A DNA stretch of 64,000 bases. Origin: Streptacidiphilus sp. PB12-B1b (lineage in GTDB: Bacteria; Actinomycetota; Actinomycetes; Streptomycetales; Streptomycetaceae). The stretch lies in the NCBI RefSeq assembly GCF_014084125.1, contig NZ_CP048405.1, positions 2,604,001 through 2,668,000 on the forward strand, given 5' to 3'. Numbering within the stretch: the first letter of the stretch is position 1; each line of letters opens with the position of its first letter. The notes beneath the pieces were generated by a model. That model did not search any database, was not told the origin of the DNA, and saw only the letters and a list, made by a program, of their open reading frames with translations. Of this stretch, positions 35,581 to 44,179 are shown piece after piece. The position numbers were made by a program, and so were the translations under genes.

Positions 35581-36713
35581 AACCGGGTTGTGCCCTGCCC
35601 GAGTTGCTCGATGCGGGGGACGGTCGTTTCCACCCCGGGCAGGGCGTTGATCTCGTCGCGGAGCCGCCCGGCGGCGCGGCGGTAGGCGTGATCGGCGAGG
35701 ACGGTCGCCACCGCCTCGCGTACGTCCTCGGGGGAGGCGGTGACCGGATCGAGGACCCGTCCGGTGCCGAGTGCGACGCAGCGTCTCGCGTTGTGCGGCT
35801 GATCGGCGCCCATCGGAAGCAGGACCGACGGCAGGCCATGGGCGAGGGCTCCGGCGAGGCTGCCGGAACCGCCGTGCGAGACGACGAGGTCGCAGCGCGG
35901 CAGGATCTCGTCCTGGGGGATGAACCTCTCGATCCGGACGTGGTCCGGCTGCGGTCCGAACTCGGCGGGATCGATGCCCGCGCCCACGGTCATGACCACG
36001 TCCGCAGGCAGCTGTCGCAGCCCGGCCAGGACGCGCGCGTGCAGTTCGGGGTGGGTGTAGACGGTGCCGAGGGTGAAGTAGACGGTCGGTCGCCGCGAGG
36101 CCGCGCCCGGTGGCGGCACGGACGCCGTCCGGAACGAGAACGCCGTGGACGGCAAGGGCGCGTCGGGGCTGCGGAAGCTCGGCGGGAAGGGCGACAGGAC
36201 CAGGTCCCGGTCGAGCATGGCGAGCCCCGGATCCGGCGGAAGCCCGAGGCCGGACCGCAGTTGGTGCAGCGGAGCGGCGACCAGATCCTTGCGCAGGAAC
36301 GTCCCGGCCGCGAGGACGAGCACGGTCGCGCACGGCAGGCCCAGCAGTTCGGCCGCGACCGCCGTGCCGAAGTCGACCTCGTCCCGGACGACAACGTCGG
36401 GCCGCCATGCGCGGACGATGTCCGGAATCGCCCCGGCGTGCCGCCGCGCCCCGCGCCCGGCGAAGCCGTCCCGCAGCCCGCGGTCGTCGCCCTCGGCGTC
36501 GACGGGCTCCAGCGGCGTGCGGTCCGGTTCCTGCGGTCGGGGCCGCGGCTCGCTCGTGGCGAACGCGGTGAACCCAGCCGCCTCGATCGTGGGGACCAGG
36601 TTTCCGCCACCGGCCACGGCGACCGTGTGCCCGGCCGCCTCGGCGGCGCGGGCGATGGGGACGAGGGGATGGAAGTGGCCGCTGCCGCCGATGAAGGTGA
36701 ACAAGATCCTCAT
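35565..36713 (-). CDS. GT1-family glycosyltransferase (macrolide/UDP-glycosyltransferase type)
   Basis: A 382-residue GT-B enzyme. The N-terminal acceptor domain begins MRILFTFIGGSGHFHPLVP with the catalytic-base histidine region. The donor domain carries the nucleotide-sugar signature SHGGSGSLAGALAHG followed by PSVLLPMGADQPHNA. It resembles glycosyltransferases of natural-product tailoring or drug inactivation by glycosylation. No biosynthetic genes are adjacent. The upstream gap (36714-36775) separates it from a gene remnant. Confidence 0.9.
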   Translation of the reverse strand: MRILFTFIGGSGHFHPLVPIARAAEAAGHTVAVAGGGNLVPTIEAAGFTAFATSEPRPRPQEPDRTPLEPVDAEGDDRGLRDGFAGRGARRHAGAIPDIVRAWRPDVVVRDEVDFGTAVAAELLGLPCATVLVLAAGTFLRKDLVAAPLHQLRSGLGLPPDPGLAMLDRDLVLSPFPPSFRSPDAPLPSTAFSFRTASVPPPGAASRRPTVYFTLGTVYTHPELHARVLAGLRQLPADVVMTVGAGIDPAEFGPQPDHVRIERFIPQDEILPRCDLVVSHGGSGSLAGALAHGLPSVLLPMGADQPHNARRCVALGTGRVLDPVTASPEDVREAVATVLADHAYRRAAGRLRDEINALPGVETTVPRIEQLGQGTTRLAPAG

Positions 36714-36775
36714 CGGAGGAGGCTACCGCGGCTCCCGATCGCCCGTCCGGCGAAGGCGGGAGCGGGGGTAGCCAC

Positions 36776-36952
36776 TCACACGAGGGGGGCCAGGTCGGGA
36801 GTGTGCCCGTCCTCCCGGCCGGTGTCCCTGGCCTCGCAGCGCGCGAACAGCAGCCGACAGGCCAGGTCGTCCCGGCAGATCAGCACGGGGAACCCGGGCC
36901 CGCTGTTCTGCTCGATGTGCCGTACGAAGGTGAGGTCTGTGAGCGCGCATCA
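36776..36952 (-). pseudogene. Short coding remnant without a start codon
   Basis: An open stretch of about 58 codons ends at a TGA at 36776. Its translation (TFVRHIEQNSGPGFP, ICRDDLACRLLFARCEA) has protein-like composition, but no start codon precedes it before an in-frame stop at about 36953. I do not recognise the family. It lies just beyond the terminator of the GntR-UTRA gene and looks like the broken end of a small gene. Confidence 0.35.
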
Positions 36953-36955
36953 GAA

Positions 36956-36989
36956 AGGGCGCCTGCTCGGTCGACCGAACAGACGCCCT
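36956..36989 (-). terminator. Intrinsic terminator of the GntR-UTRA gene
   Basis: AGGGCGCCTGCTCGGT pairs with ACCGAACAGACGCCCT (14 of 16, two G-U type) around CG. On the minus strand the stem is followed by TTTCT, 12 nt after the gene's stop. Confidence 0.75.
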
Positions 36990-37000
36990 GCAACTCGCTT

Positions 37001-37726
37001 CTAGAGGGCGTACTCCTCCACGCGCGCCCAACGGCCGGCCGGGATGACACCCACCTCGTAGCCCAGGGGGTTGCCGTCCGCATCGAACACGGTGTGCCGA
37101 GTTTCCGAAACGGCTGCTGGAGCTTCAAGTTGAAGCAGGGTCAACTCCTCCGGAGTGGCAAGACGTGCCGTCCAGGTGTCGCGTCCCGACGACGGGCGCC
37201 GCCCGGTCTGCACCTCCAGATACCGCGTCGTGCCCTCGCGGATGCGGTCCCGCATCAGCAGGCGCGGGCACTGTGTGGCCAGGTCCGCGAGAAACCAGGA
37301 GATGGACGTACCGGTGGGCAACTGGCCTTCCAGAGTCACGCGCTGACGCCAGACCACCGCTGTTCCCGGCTCGACGCCCAGCGCCGCCGCGACCTCCTCG
37401 GAGGCTTCCGCGCGCTCTGCGCCAAGGATTTCGGCGTGCTCGCCGGACGTGTAGATGTTGCCCGTGGCCCGGGCGGTCTGATAGCGCTCACCAGCGGTGT
37501 ACGCCAGGAGGACGCGCTCGCGTACAACCGTGCCGACCCCTTGGCGGCTGTCGACAAGGCCCTCCTGTCGCAGCACCGCAATGGCCCTCTCGGCCGTGGC
37601 CTTGGCCACCTCCCACGTCCGCGAGAGTTCCGGGACGGACGGAATGGTGTCGCCGGGGACGAGTTCGCCCCGAACGATGCTGCCGCGCAGGCTCTGCGCG
37701 ATCTGCTCGTACTTGGGCAGTGCCAC
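37001..37726 (-). CDS. GntR-family regulator with UTRA domain (HutC/KorSA type)
   Basis: A 241-residue repressor. The winged helix (about 1-70) contains IPSVPELSRTWEVAKATAERAI, and a UTRA ligand-binding domain (about 90-235) follows. The HutC-like group includes KorSA-type regulators of integrated actinomycete plasmids as well as metabolic repressors. GTG 37726 is fixed by GGAGG 5-9 nt upstream. A TTTCCTAGGTAA near-palindrome lies 15 nt upstream. Its neighbours on both sides are gene remnants, so it may be a survivor of a decayed element. Confidence 0.9.
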   Translation of the reverse strand: MALPKYEQIAQSLRGSIVRGELVPGDTIPSVPELSRTWEVAKATAERAIAVLRQEGLVDSRQGVGTVVRERVLLAYTAGERYQTARATGNIYTSGEHAEILGAERAEASEEVAAALGVEPGTAVVWRQRVTLEGQLPTGTSISWFLADLATQCPRLLMRDRIREGTTRYLEVQTGRRPSSGRDTWTARLATPEELTLLQLEAPAAVSETRHTVFDADGNPLGYEVGVIPAGRWARVEEYAL

Positions 37727-37740
37727 GAGTGCGCCTCCAC

Positions 37741-37752
37741 TTTCCTAGGTAA
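37741..37752. promoter_or_regulatory. Candidate operator of the GntR-UTRA regulator
   Basis: TTTCCTAGGTAA is a 12-bp near-palindrome (10 of 12) around CCTAGG, just upstream of the ribosome site. Its minus-strand TACCTA could also be the -10. Confidence 0.4.
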
Positions 37753-37765
37753 CTGGTTCGATCAG

Positions 37766-37963
37766 GGAGCGTACGGCTGGCACAAGGCCAGCGCGAGTGC
37801 GAACCAGAACGAGTGTGTCGAGGTTGGGACTTTCCCGCTCGGGCTCGACGTGGTTGCTGTCCGCGACACCAAGGCGCAGGGTGCTGGCGCGGTCCTCGGC
37901 TTCACAGCTGAGGCGTGGTCGGCGTTCGTCGCCGACGTGAAGAGTGGACGCTTCACGTCGTAG
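37766..37963 (+). pseudogene. 5'-truncated DUF397 gene
   Basis: The translation GAYGWHKASASANQNECVE, then DVVAVRDTKAQ, then FTAEAWSAFVADVKSG is a nearly complete DUF397 domain. No ATG, GTG or TTG lies in frame between the regulator promoter and the domain, so the start appears lost. DUF397 genes normally follow an XRE-type helix-turn-helix gene in Streptomyces; none is present. The nearby GntR promoter suggests a rearrangement at about 37750. Confidence 0.65.
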
Positions 37964-38026
37964 ACAGCACGCGCGTGCTGATTCGTGGTCCCCGGTGGGT
38001 GAGATGCCGGGGGTAGGGTCGGCCGG

Positions 38027-38794
38027 ATGACGCTCTCTCATGACCTGGCCGGAGAAGGCCCCACCCTGGTCCTGCTGCACTCCGGGGTGTGCGACCGGCG
38101 GATGTGGGACGCCCAGTGGTCCCCCCTGATCGACGCCGGGTTCCGGGTGCTGCGCTGTGACTTCCGGGGCTTCGGCAGCACCCCGGCCCCGGACCGGCCG
38201 CACAGCGATGCCGATGACGTGCTGGAACTCCTGGACGCTCTCGACATCGGCCAGGCGGCGCTGGTCGGGGCCTCGTACGGTGGCGGCGTCGCCCTGGAGA
38301 TCGCGGCGCGCCGACCGGAGCGGGTGAGCGCTCTGGCGCTGCTCTGTTCCGCGCTGGCCGGGCACGAGCCCTCCGCCGAACTGGCCGCTGTCGGTGCGCG
38401 CGAGGACGCGCTGATCGAGGCGGGGGACGTCGCCGGTGCGGTGGAACTCATGGTCGGGACCTGGCTCGGACCGGACGCCGACCAGGCCGTCCGGGAGGCC
38501 GTACGCCGGATGCAGCGGCGGGCCTTCGACGTCCAACTGGCCGCCGCCGCACGGTTCGAGCCGATCGAGGCTGCGTACGACCCGGCGGCGGTACGCGCCC
38601 CCTGCCTGGCCCTGTCGGGCGCGCACGATCTGCCGGACTTCCGGCAGATCGCGGCCCGGCTGCCGACGCTGCTCGCCGACGCCCGCCATGTGGAGCTTCC
38701 CTGGGCGGGCCATCTCCCGAGCCTGGAGCGGCCGTCGGCGATCACCGACCTGCTGGTCGGCTTTCTGCGTGAGCGGACCGTGCCGCGTCGATGA
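38027..38794 (+). CDS. Alpha/beta hydrolase
   Basis: A 255-residue alpha/beta-hydrolase. The oxyanion segment is LLHSGVCDRRMW, the nucleophile S83 lies in GASYGG, the acid is probably in SGAHDLPDF, and the base His in WAGHLPSLERP. It resembles 3-oxoadipate enol-lactonase/haloperoxidase-like enzymes, but the substrate is open. ATG 38027 lies 7 nt after TAGGGT (38014-38019) without a ribosome site, so it is probably leaderless. Its 3' end overlaps a fragment of another gene on the opposite strand. Confidence 0.88.
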   Translation: MTLSHDLAGEGPTLVLLHSGVCDRRMWDAQWSPLIDAGFRVLRCDFRGFGSTPAPDRPHSDADDVLELLDALDIGQAALVGASYGGGVALEIAARRPERVSALALLCSALAGHEPSAELAAVGAREDALIEAGDVAGAVELMVGTWLGPDADQAVREAVRRMQRRAFDVQLAAAARFEPIEAAYDPAAVRAPCLALSGAHDLPDFRQIAARLPTLLADARHVELPWAGHLPSLERPSAITDLLVGFLRERTVPRR

Positions 38795-39026
38795 GGGCCT
38801 GGACGAGCCGGGCGTTCTCCGGGGCGGTGCCGCCGGGGCAGGCGAAGCGGCGGCGGACGTAGCCGTAGGCCAGACCGCTGCGCGGGTCGGCGAAGCCGAG
38901 GGCGCCGGCCGCGCCGCAGTGGCCGAAGGCGTCGGGGCCCAGGCCCGGGAACTCGGTCGCCGGGCGTTCGAAGCCCAGGCCGAATCCGGGCGCCACCACG
39001 CCGTGCACGTCCACCTTCTCCGGCAT
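38742..39026 (-). pseudogene. C-terminal fragment of a beta-lactamase-family serine hydrolase
   Basis: A 94-codon stretch reads GLGFERPATEF, then FGHCGAAGALGFADPRSGLAYGYV, the typical C-terminal part of esterase EstB/beta-lactamase class C-like proteins, with HCGAAG replacing the HxG motif. The N-terminal two thirds with the SxxK nucleophile are missing. Upstream sequence (39027-39236) is non-coding. It overlaps the alpha/beta hydrolase 3' end by 53 bp, consistent with a deletion that joined unrelated genes. Confidence 0.7.
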
Positions 39027-39236
39027 GTCCCCACCTCTGAATGTCGGTCGTCCGCGCTTCCGCGACCGACAACGGCGGTCGGGGGCGGGTACTCCGATCA
39101 ACGAATCGGTGCCGGGGCGTGCGCGGGGGGCGCGCGTTGCGCTCAGTTCCATATCAAAGGGGGCGAAGCGTCGGGTGATACCGCCACTGAGGTGGTACAA
39201 CCGTGCGCAGGGTCCTTACGAGGGGGGAATTCGGTG

Positions 39237-39923
39237 ATGAAGCTCGACCTGCGCGCTCACGCCCGGCAGGCGCTCATACGCCTGGGGGGCAGGCTGGGGA
39301 CGGAGCGGCTCCACGACGCACGCAACGTGCTCGGAGCGCTGGCCCTCGGCCGGTGGCTGGCGGACCACCCGTCGGTGACCGGCGTCATCGGCAAGCACCC
39401 GGAGAAGACCGGCGTCTACCAGGACGCCGTGGCGATGGTCACCGGCAAGACGCCGCTCTACCTGGAGTTCGGCGTCTGGGAGGGGCTCTCGCTGCGCTGG
39501 TGGGCCGAGCACCTGAAGCAGCCGGGCGCCCGGTTCGTCGGCTTCGACAGCTTCGAGGGGCTGCCCGAGCAGTGGCGCCCCGACTACCCGCCGGGCACCT
39601 TCGCGGTCGGCCGGCCGCCGGCCATCGACGACGACCGGGTGTCGTTCCAGGTCGGCTGGTTCGCCGACACCCTGCGGGATTTCGAACTCCCCGAGCACGA
39701 CCAGCTCGTGGTCAACATCGACTGCACGCTGTACTCCAGCACCGCCACGGTGCTGCAGGCCCTGGAGAAGCACATCAAGCCGGGCGACCTCATCTACTTC
39801 GACGAACTGCCCGAGTACGATCACGAGCTGCGGGCCTTCTTCGAGCACGTCGAGCGCTGCGGCTGGGTGATCCGTCCGGTGTCGCACGCGCGCGGCTACT
39901 ACTGGCTGTTCAGCTACGAGTGA
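39237..39923 (+). CDS. Class I SAM-dependent methyltransferase-like protein
   Basis: A 228-residue protein. YLEFGVWEGLSLRWW resembles a modified SAM motif I, FVGFDSFEGLPEQW resembles the TylF/macrocin O-methyltransferase signature, and VVNIDCTLYSSTATVLQ is the region where TylF-like enzymes place metal-binding Asp. LIYFDELPEYDHE adds acidic residues. The acceptor is unknown. ATG 39237 follows GAGGGGGGA; a GTG directly before it is equally possible. Confidence 0.78.
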   Translation: MKLDLRAHARQALIRLGGRLGTERLHDARNVLGALALGRWLADHPSVTGVIGKHPEKTGVYQDAVAMVTGKTPLYLEFGVWEGLSLRWWAEHLKQPGARFVGFDSFEGLPEQWRPDYPPGTFAVGRPPAIDDDRVSFQVGWFADTLRDFELPEHDQLVVNIDCTLYSSTATVLQALEKHIKPGDLIYFDELPEYDHELRAFFEHVERCGWVIRPVSHARGYYWLFSYE

Positions 39924-40043
39924 CCCCCGGCGGGTGATCCCGACCCGGGTCTGGACGGGCGGCACCCCGGTGAAGGCGTCCGCAGGGCGATCCGTAGGCT
40001 TGGGCTCCGGTTGTCAGGGTGCGAGAAGACGGGGGACGGGCCG

Positions 40044-40478
40044 GTGGACGGGACGACTGCGCGCAGAATGCGCTCCGGAGCGGTGGCACTGGGGCTGGTG
40101 AGCAGCCTCGCGGTGGCGCTGACCTCGTGCGGCAGCACGCCGGACACCCGCTGCCTGGACACCAGTACGTACAAGGTCGTCGCCGACCGGCTGTGCAACA
40201 GCGAGCCGGACAACGGCTACTCCGACGCCGACCGCTACCAGTGGTACCAGCAGGGCGGGAACTCCACCCACGTCACTGGCTACCACCGCTACTACGGCAG
40301 CAGCGGCAGCGGGTTCGGCGGCGGCTCGGGGACGTCCCGCAGCAGGAGCAAGGGGGGCTCCTCCGGCGACGGCTCGTCCGGCGACGAGGGCTCGACCGGC
40401 AAGGGCGTCAGCAGGGGCGGCCACAGCGGCAGGTCGCACGGCGGCGGCTCGCACGGCGGCGGCTCGCACGGCGGCTGA
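40044..40478 (+). CDS. Small lipoprotein with Gly/Ser/His-rich tail
   Basis: A 144-residue exported lipoprotein. The signal peptide ends in the lipobox ALTSC at about Cys29. Two more Cys (RCLDTS, LCNSE) may form a disulfide, and the tail is Gly/Ser-rich, ending in HGGGS repeats. The YQWYQQGGN and GYHRYYG segments are Tyr-rich. I recognise no function. GTG 40044 follows GGGGGACGG; an in-frame ATG at 40068 is the alternative. Confidence 0.72.
   Translation: MDGTTARRMRSGAVALGLVSSLAVALTSCGSTPDTRCLDTSTYKVVADRLCNSEPDNGYSDADRYQWYQQGGNSTHVTGYHRYYGSSGSGFGGGSGTSRSRSKGGSSGDGSSGDEGSTGKGVSRGGHSGRSHGGGSHGGGSHGG
40433..40478 (+). repeat. 15-bp tandem repeat encoding SHGGG
   Basis: Three consecutive copies of TCGCACGGCGGCGGC, the last shortened by the stop codon, encode the histidine/glycine tail. 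Confidence 0.85.
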
Positions 40479-40487
40479 TCCGCAGCC

Positions 40488-40688
40488 GTGGAGCGCCACC
40501 GCATCGAACTCCGCCCCGGCTGGCAGGCCACCGTCGAGTTCGCGCCGCTGCCGGACTTCGACGGCAACCGGGTGGTCCTCGGCGCCTGGGTGGTGGACGG
40601 CGAACCCGCAGGTCCGGGCCTACGCGCGTCCTGCGGCCTGGTCACCGATGAGTACGCGCGCTTCCTGCCTCACACCATTCTCAGCTGA
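40488..40688 (+). CDS. Small protein of unknown function
   Basis: A 66-residue soluble protein starting at GTG 40488, only 9 nt after the lipoprotein stop, so probably co-transcribed. The composition is ordinary (MERHRIELRPGWQATVEF, VVLGAWVVDGEP) with alternating strands predicted by eye. I know no family. No ribosome site better than GCAGCCG is seen. Confidence 0.55.
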   Translation: MERHRIELRPGWQATVEFAPLPDFDGNRVVLGAWVVDGEPAGPGLRASCGLVTDEYARFLPHTILS

Positions 40689-40741
40689 TCCTCAGACGGG
40701 GTTGACCGCGCGTTTAACGCCGACGGCCTAGATTCTGCTGC

Positions 40742-41746
40742 GTGAGTACGACAACACCTGCCGGCTGGTACCCGGACCCGAAGCCGAGCGATCCTGCCAA
40801 CCCCGGTAAGCGGTGGTGGAACGGCACCGACTGGACCGTCAGCACCAAGACGGACGAGGTGCTGACCGCCTCCACGGCCGCCTACCCGGCCTATCCGGCG
40901 GCCCCGGCCCACCCCCTGGACCCTGCGGCCGTCGCGGTCGAGCCGAAGAAGCCGCGCAAGCGCCGCCCCGTGCTGGTCGCTGCCTCGGTCGCGGCCGTCC
41001 TCGGGCTCGGGGTGGGATCACTCGCCACGTACCTGATCATGCACAACGACCACGCGTCCAGCAGCGCCTCCTCGGCCGCGCGCAACCCGGCCGGCGGCTT
41101 CGGCGGCAACGGCGGCGGCTCGGACGGCCTCGGCGGTTCCGGCGGCAGCACCGGCGGCTCGGGCAGCACCGGCGGCGGCACCGGCGGCAGCGGCTCGGGC
41201 GGCGGCAGCTCCTCCGGCAACGTCGCGGTGGACGTCGCCAACGGGATCACCCTCCCGGACCCGGGCACCGGCTGGACCGGCGGCACCGACCAGAACGGCG
41301 ACGCCTACCTCTCGTACGGCAGCTACACCTGCTCGGGCTCCAGCGGCGGCACCTGCTCCCTGGCCGGGGCCTCCACCAGCACGCTGACCGCCCCGGTCAG
41401 CGGCGGCGCGCAGGCGGCCGCGACCGCCGACATGGCGACGGCGGTCAGCCAGTCCTACGGCACGATCACCGGCCACAAGCAGCTGGAGGCGAAGGCGGTG
41501 ACCGTGGCCGGGCGCTCCGGCTACCTCATCCGCTGGCAGGTCGACGCCAAGGTCGGCAACAACGGCACGGTGGAGGACGTCGTCTTCCCCAACAGCGCCA
41601 ACACCAAGCTGATCGCCGTCCACCTGGGCTTCGACATCGCCAGCAAGGCCCCGGCGGTGTCGGTGATGGACAGCATCATCTCCGGCATCCAGGACTACAG
41701 CGGCGGCGCGGCCGGCGGCGGCACCGGCGGAGGCACGACCTCCTGA
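40742..41746 (+). CDS. DUF2510-containing membrane protein
   Basis: A 334-residue protein. An N-terminal DUF2510 motif (PAGWYPDP, then WWNGTDWT, about 6-30) precedes one transmembrane segment (about 78-100). A long Gly/Ser linker (about 115-160) and an extracellular domain (about 165-325) with two Cys (SYTCSGSSGGTCS) follow. DUF2510 is widespread at the N terminus of actinobacterial membrane proteins; its role is unknown. The GTG start lies 7 nt after TAGATT (40729-40734), suggesting a leaderless message. Confidence 0.85.
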   Translation: MSTTTPAGWYPDPKPSDPANPGKRWWNGTDWTVSTKTDEVLTASTAAYPAYPAAPAHPLDPAAVAVEPKKPRKRRPVLVAASVAAVLGLGVGSLATYLIMHNDHASSSASSAARNPAGGFGGNGGGSDGLGGSGGSTGGSGSTGGGTGGSGSGGGSSSGNVAVDVANGITLPDPGTGWTGGTDQNGDAYLSYGSYTCSGSSGGTCSLAGASTSTLTAPVSGGAQAAATADMATAVSQSYGTITGHKQLEAKAVTVAGRSGYLIRWQVDAKVGNNGTVEDVVFPNSANTKLIAVHLGFDIASKAPAVSVMDSIISGIQDYSGGAAGGGTGGGTTS

Positions 41747-41782
41747 CCGGTCGGCCCCGACCGGGGCCGCAGAACCACAGCG

Positions 41783-41808
41783 CGCCCGCCGACTCCCCTC
41801 GGCGGGCG
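41783..41808. terminator. Hairpin between converging genes
   Basis: A perfect 10-bp stem (CGCCCGCCGA / TCGGCGGGCG) with a 6-nt loop. Confidence 0.75.
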
Positions 41809-41836
41809 GCGCTGCGCCGTGCGTTCATCGGACGCC

Positions 41837-43039
41837 TCAGAGGAAGGTCCGGCCCTCGCCCCGGTACGTCGGGACGGTCGCGGTGATCCGGTCGCCCTCG
41901 ACCAGGTGCAGATCGGCGAAGCGCTCGCACAGCTCGCCCGCCTTCGCATGCCGGAACCACACCCGGTCGCCGATCAGCAGGTCGTCCGCCGCCGCGCCGA
42001 GCAGCGGCGTCTGCACCTCGCCCGCGCCCTCCTGCGGGTCGTAGCGCAGCCCCGGCGGCAGGTAGGGCACGGGCGAGCGGTCCGGGCCCGCCGCGCCCGA
42101 GGCCGGGTAGCCGCCGCCGAGCACCGTCACCACGCCCACGCCCGGACGCCGCACCACCGGCTGGGCGAACAGCGCGGCCGGACGGCCGTGGAACGAGCGG
42201 TAGTTGTCGAACAGCCGGGGGACGTACAGCCCCGACCCGGCCGCGACCTCGGTCACCGCGTCCTCGGCGACCGTGGACTCCACACTGCCGGTGCCGCCGC
42301 CGTTGACGAACTCCAGATCCACCACCCGGCGCACCGCCCGCACCGTCTCCGCCCGCCGCTGCGCCAGCTCGGCCCGGGCCCTGGCCTGCATCAGCTGGAT
42401 CATCCGGGAGCGCAGCGGCCGCCCGGCGACGGAGTCGCCGACCCCGGCCACATGCCCCTCGTACGCCATCAGCCCGACCACCCGGAAGCCCGGACGCTGC
42501 TGCACCAGCTCGGCGAAGGACGCCAGCGCCTCCGGCGTCCGCAGCGGGGAGCGCCGCGCGCCGACCCGCACCCGGCCGCCGAACAGGTGCAGCGCGGTGT
42601 CCAGCTCCAGGCAGACCCGGATCTCCTCGGTGCCCGCCTCGCCCCGGGCCGCGTCGATCAGGTCGAGCTGCGCCGGATCGTCCAGCAGCACGGTGATCGT
42701 CCCGGCCAGTTTGGCGTCCGCGGCCAGCTCGGCGTAGCCGGCCCGGTCCACCGAGGGGTACGCCAGCAGGATGTCCTCGAAGCCCGCCCGGGCCAGCCAG
42801 ACCGACTCGGCCAGGGTGAAGCTCATGACCCCCTGGAAACCGTCCAGGCCCAGCACCCGCTCCAGCAGCGCCCGGCAGCGCACCGACTTGCTCGCCACCC
42901 GGATCGGCTTGCCGGCGGCACGGCGGACCAAGTCGGCCGCGTTGGCGTCGAAAGCCTCGAGATCCACGATCGCCAGCGGCGCGTCGAGGTGGGCGGTGGC
43001 ACGGTCGTAGCGGGCGCGGTCGACAGAAAGGGTCACCAT
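41837..43039 (-). CDS. PLP-dependent amino acid aldolase/deaminase (alanine racemase fold)
   Basis: A 400-residue fold-type III PLP enzyme. The first strand APLAIVDLEAFDAN is followed by IRVASKSVRC, where K51 should bind PLP. The barrel contains VCLELD and VNGGGTGS (phosphate binding), and the C-terminal domain has the DRVWFRHAKAGE segment typical of D-threonine aldolase/D-serine dehydratase-like proteins. The substrate is probably a D-hydroxy amino acid; this is inferred from the family. ATG 43039 gives the best N terminus. Confidence 0.85.
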   Translation of the reverse strand: MVTLSVDRARYDRATAHLDAPLAIVDLEAFDANAADLVRRAAGKPIRVASKSVRCRALLERVLGLDGFQGVMSFTLAESVWLARAGFEDILLAYPSVDRAGYAELAADAKLAGTITVLLDDPAQLDLIDAARGEAGTEEIRVCLELDTALHLFGGRVRVGARRSPLRTPEALASFAELVQQRPGFRVVGLMAYEGHVAGVGDSVAGRPLRSRMIQLMQARARAELAQRRAETVRAVRRVVDLEFVNGGGTGSVESTVAEDAVTEVAAGSGLYVPRLFDNYRSFHGRPAALFAQPVVRRPGVGVVTVLGGGYPASGAAGPDRSPVPYLPPGLRYDPQEGAGEVQTPLLGAAADDLLIGDRVWFRHAKAGELCERFADLHLVEGDRITATVPTYRGEGRTFL

Positions 43040-43131
43040 GCGCGAAGACTGCCACACGTCCACTACCCACGGGTAGGGCCTTCACGCAGGCTGCGCGTTC
43101 CCTGCGAACGCCCGCCCCGAGGGGCCCGGAT

Positions 43132-44082
43132 TCAGCTGCCGTTCAGCGAATCGGCAGCCGCCCGGGCGACCGACTGCACCAGCGCGATCCCACTGGACTC
43201 GCTGAGGTTGCCGTCCGAGACCGCCGCGATCAGCAGCTCGTGCCCGTCCCGCTGGACCATCCCGATGCTGTTGATCACCCACAGGCCGGTCGCGGACCGC
43301 GGCAGCCAGCCGTTCTTCACCGCGTAGTCGCTGCCGCTGGCCGCCGCACTCACGCCCCAGCGCTGGTCGCTCTCCACCTGCCCGAGCAGCCCCTGGACGT
43401 AGCTGCGCGAGGCGGACGACAGCAGCGAGTCGCCGGTGAAGACCTGGCGCAGCAGCCGCACCTGGTCGGCGGCGGTGGTCGAGGTCAGGCCCCAGTTGCC
43501 GTCCGTGCCGCCCGAGGTGGAGACCAGCCCGAAGCGCCGGTTCGCCGTGTTCAGACCGCTCTCCTGGCCGATCTGGTTCCACAGGGCGGTCGCGGCGTTG
43601 TTGTCGCTGTTCTCGATCATGGTGGTGGCCAGGCTGCGCTGTGCGGCGGTCAGCACGGTGCCCTGGTCCTGGGCCTGCAGCAGCAGCGTGGACAGGATGT
43701 CGAGCTTGACGATGCTGGCGGTGGCGAAGCCGTGCCCGGGCGCGCCGTACGTCAGCGACCGCCCGGTGCCCAGGTCGGTCACCGAGACCGAGACCGCGCC
43801 GTTGGCCCCGGCCACGGCGCTGCGCAGCGCGGCGTTCGCGGCGGGGGCGGCCGGGGCGGTTGCCGAGGGCTTCGGCTTGGCGGACGGCTTCGCGGACGCG
43901 GGGGCTGCGGCGGACGCGGGAGCTGCGGAAGAAGAGGTCGAGTCGGCCACGGAGGACATTCTCGCGTGGCTCTCGGCCGCACTGGAATGCCCTTGCAGCA
44001 GCAGGACGGTGATGATGCCCGCAGCTGTGAGGACGCTCACCAGGGTCAGCATCCTCGTCAGGGAGACACTTCGCATCGACAT
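43132..44082 (-). CDS. Exported class A beta-lactamase-like serine hydrolase
   Basis: A 316-residue protein with one N-terminal membrane anchor (about 9-29) and an Ala/Pro/Ser/Lys linker (45-83). The beta-lactamase fold has S123IVK126 (SxxK nucleophile), S159DN161 and K256NG (KTG-like). No acidic residue is seen where the class A deacylating Glu166 should lie, so efficient beta-lactam hydrolysis is unlikely. A role in cell-wall handling or penicillin sensing is more plausible. ATG 44082 is favoured; a start further upstream at 44163 is possible. Confidence 0.82.
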   Translation of the reverse strand: MSMRSVSLTRMLTLVSVLTAAGIITVLLLQGHSSAAESHARMSSVADSTSSSAAPASAAAPASAKPSAKPKPSATAPAAPAANAALRSAVAGANGAVSVSVTDLGTGRSLTYGAPGHGFATASIVKLDILSTLLLQAQDQGTVLTAAQRSLATTMIENSDNNAATALWNQIGQESGLNTANRRFGLVSTSGGTDGNWGLTSTTAADQVRLLRQVFTGDSLLSSASRSYVQGLLGQVESDQRWGVSAAASGSDYAVKNGWLPRSATGLWVINSIGMVQRDGHELLIAAVSDGNLSESSGIALVQSVARAAADSLNGS

Positions 44083-44179
44083 GACGGTGACGCTAGAGAG
44101 CGGCGCTTTGAGCAGCCTGAAGACAGTATGGGCGTTTCCTGATACTTCGCCCTTACCAGTCATCGACTAGGCTCACCGG

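Noticed and set aside
37001-37726. GntR-UTRA gene as proof of an integrated plasmid
   Set aside because: No integrase, rep, tra or tRNA attachment site is visible; the regulator family also serves metabolism.
40014-40040. TTGTCAGGG upstream of the small lipoprotein as a damage promoter
   Set aside because: No TAnnnT lies 8 nt downstream.
40433-40478. Short tandem repeats as a CRISPR array
   Set aside because: The units are contiguous 15-bp coding repeats with no spacers.
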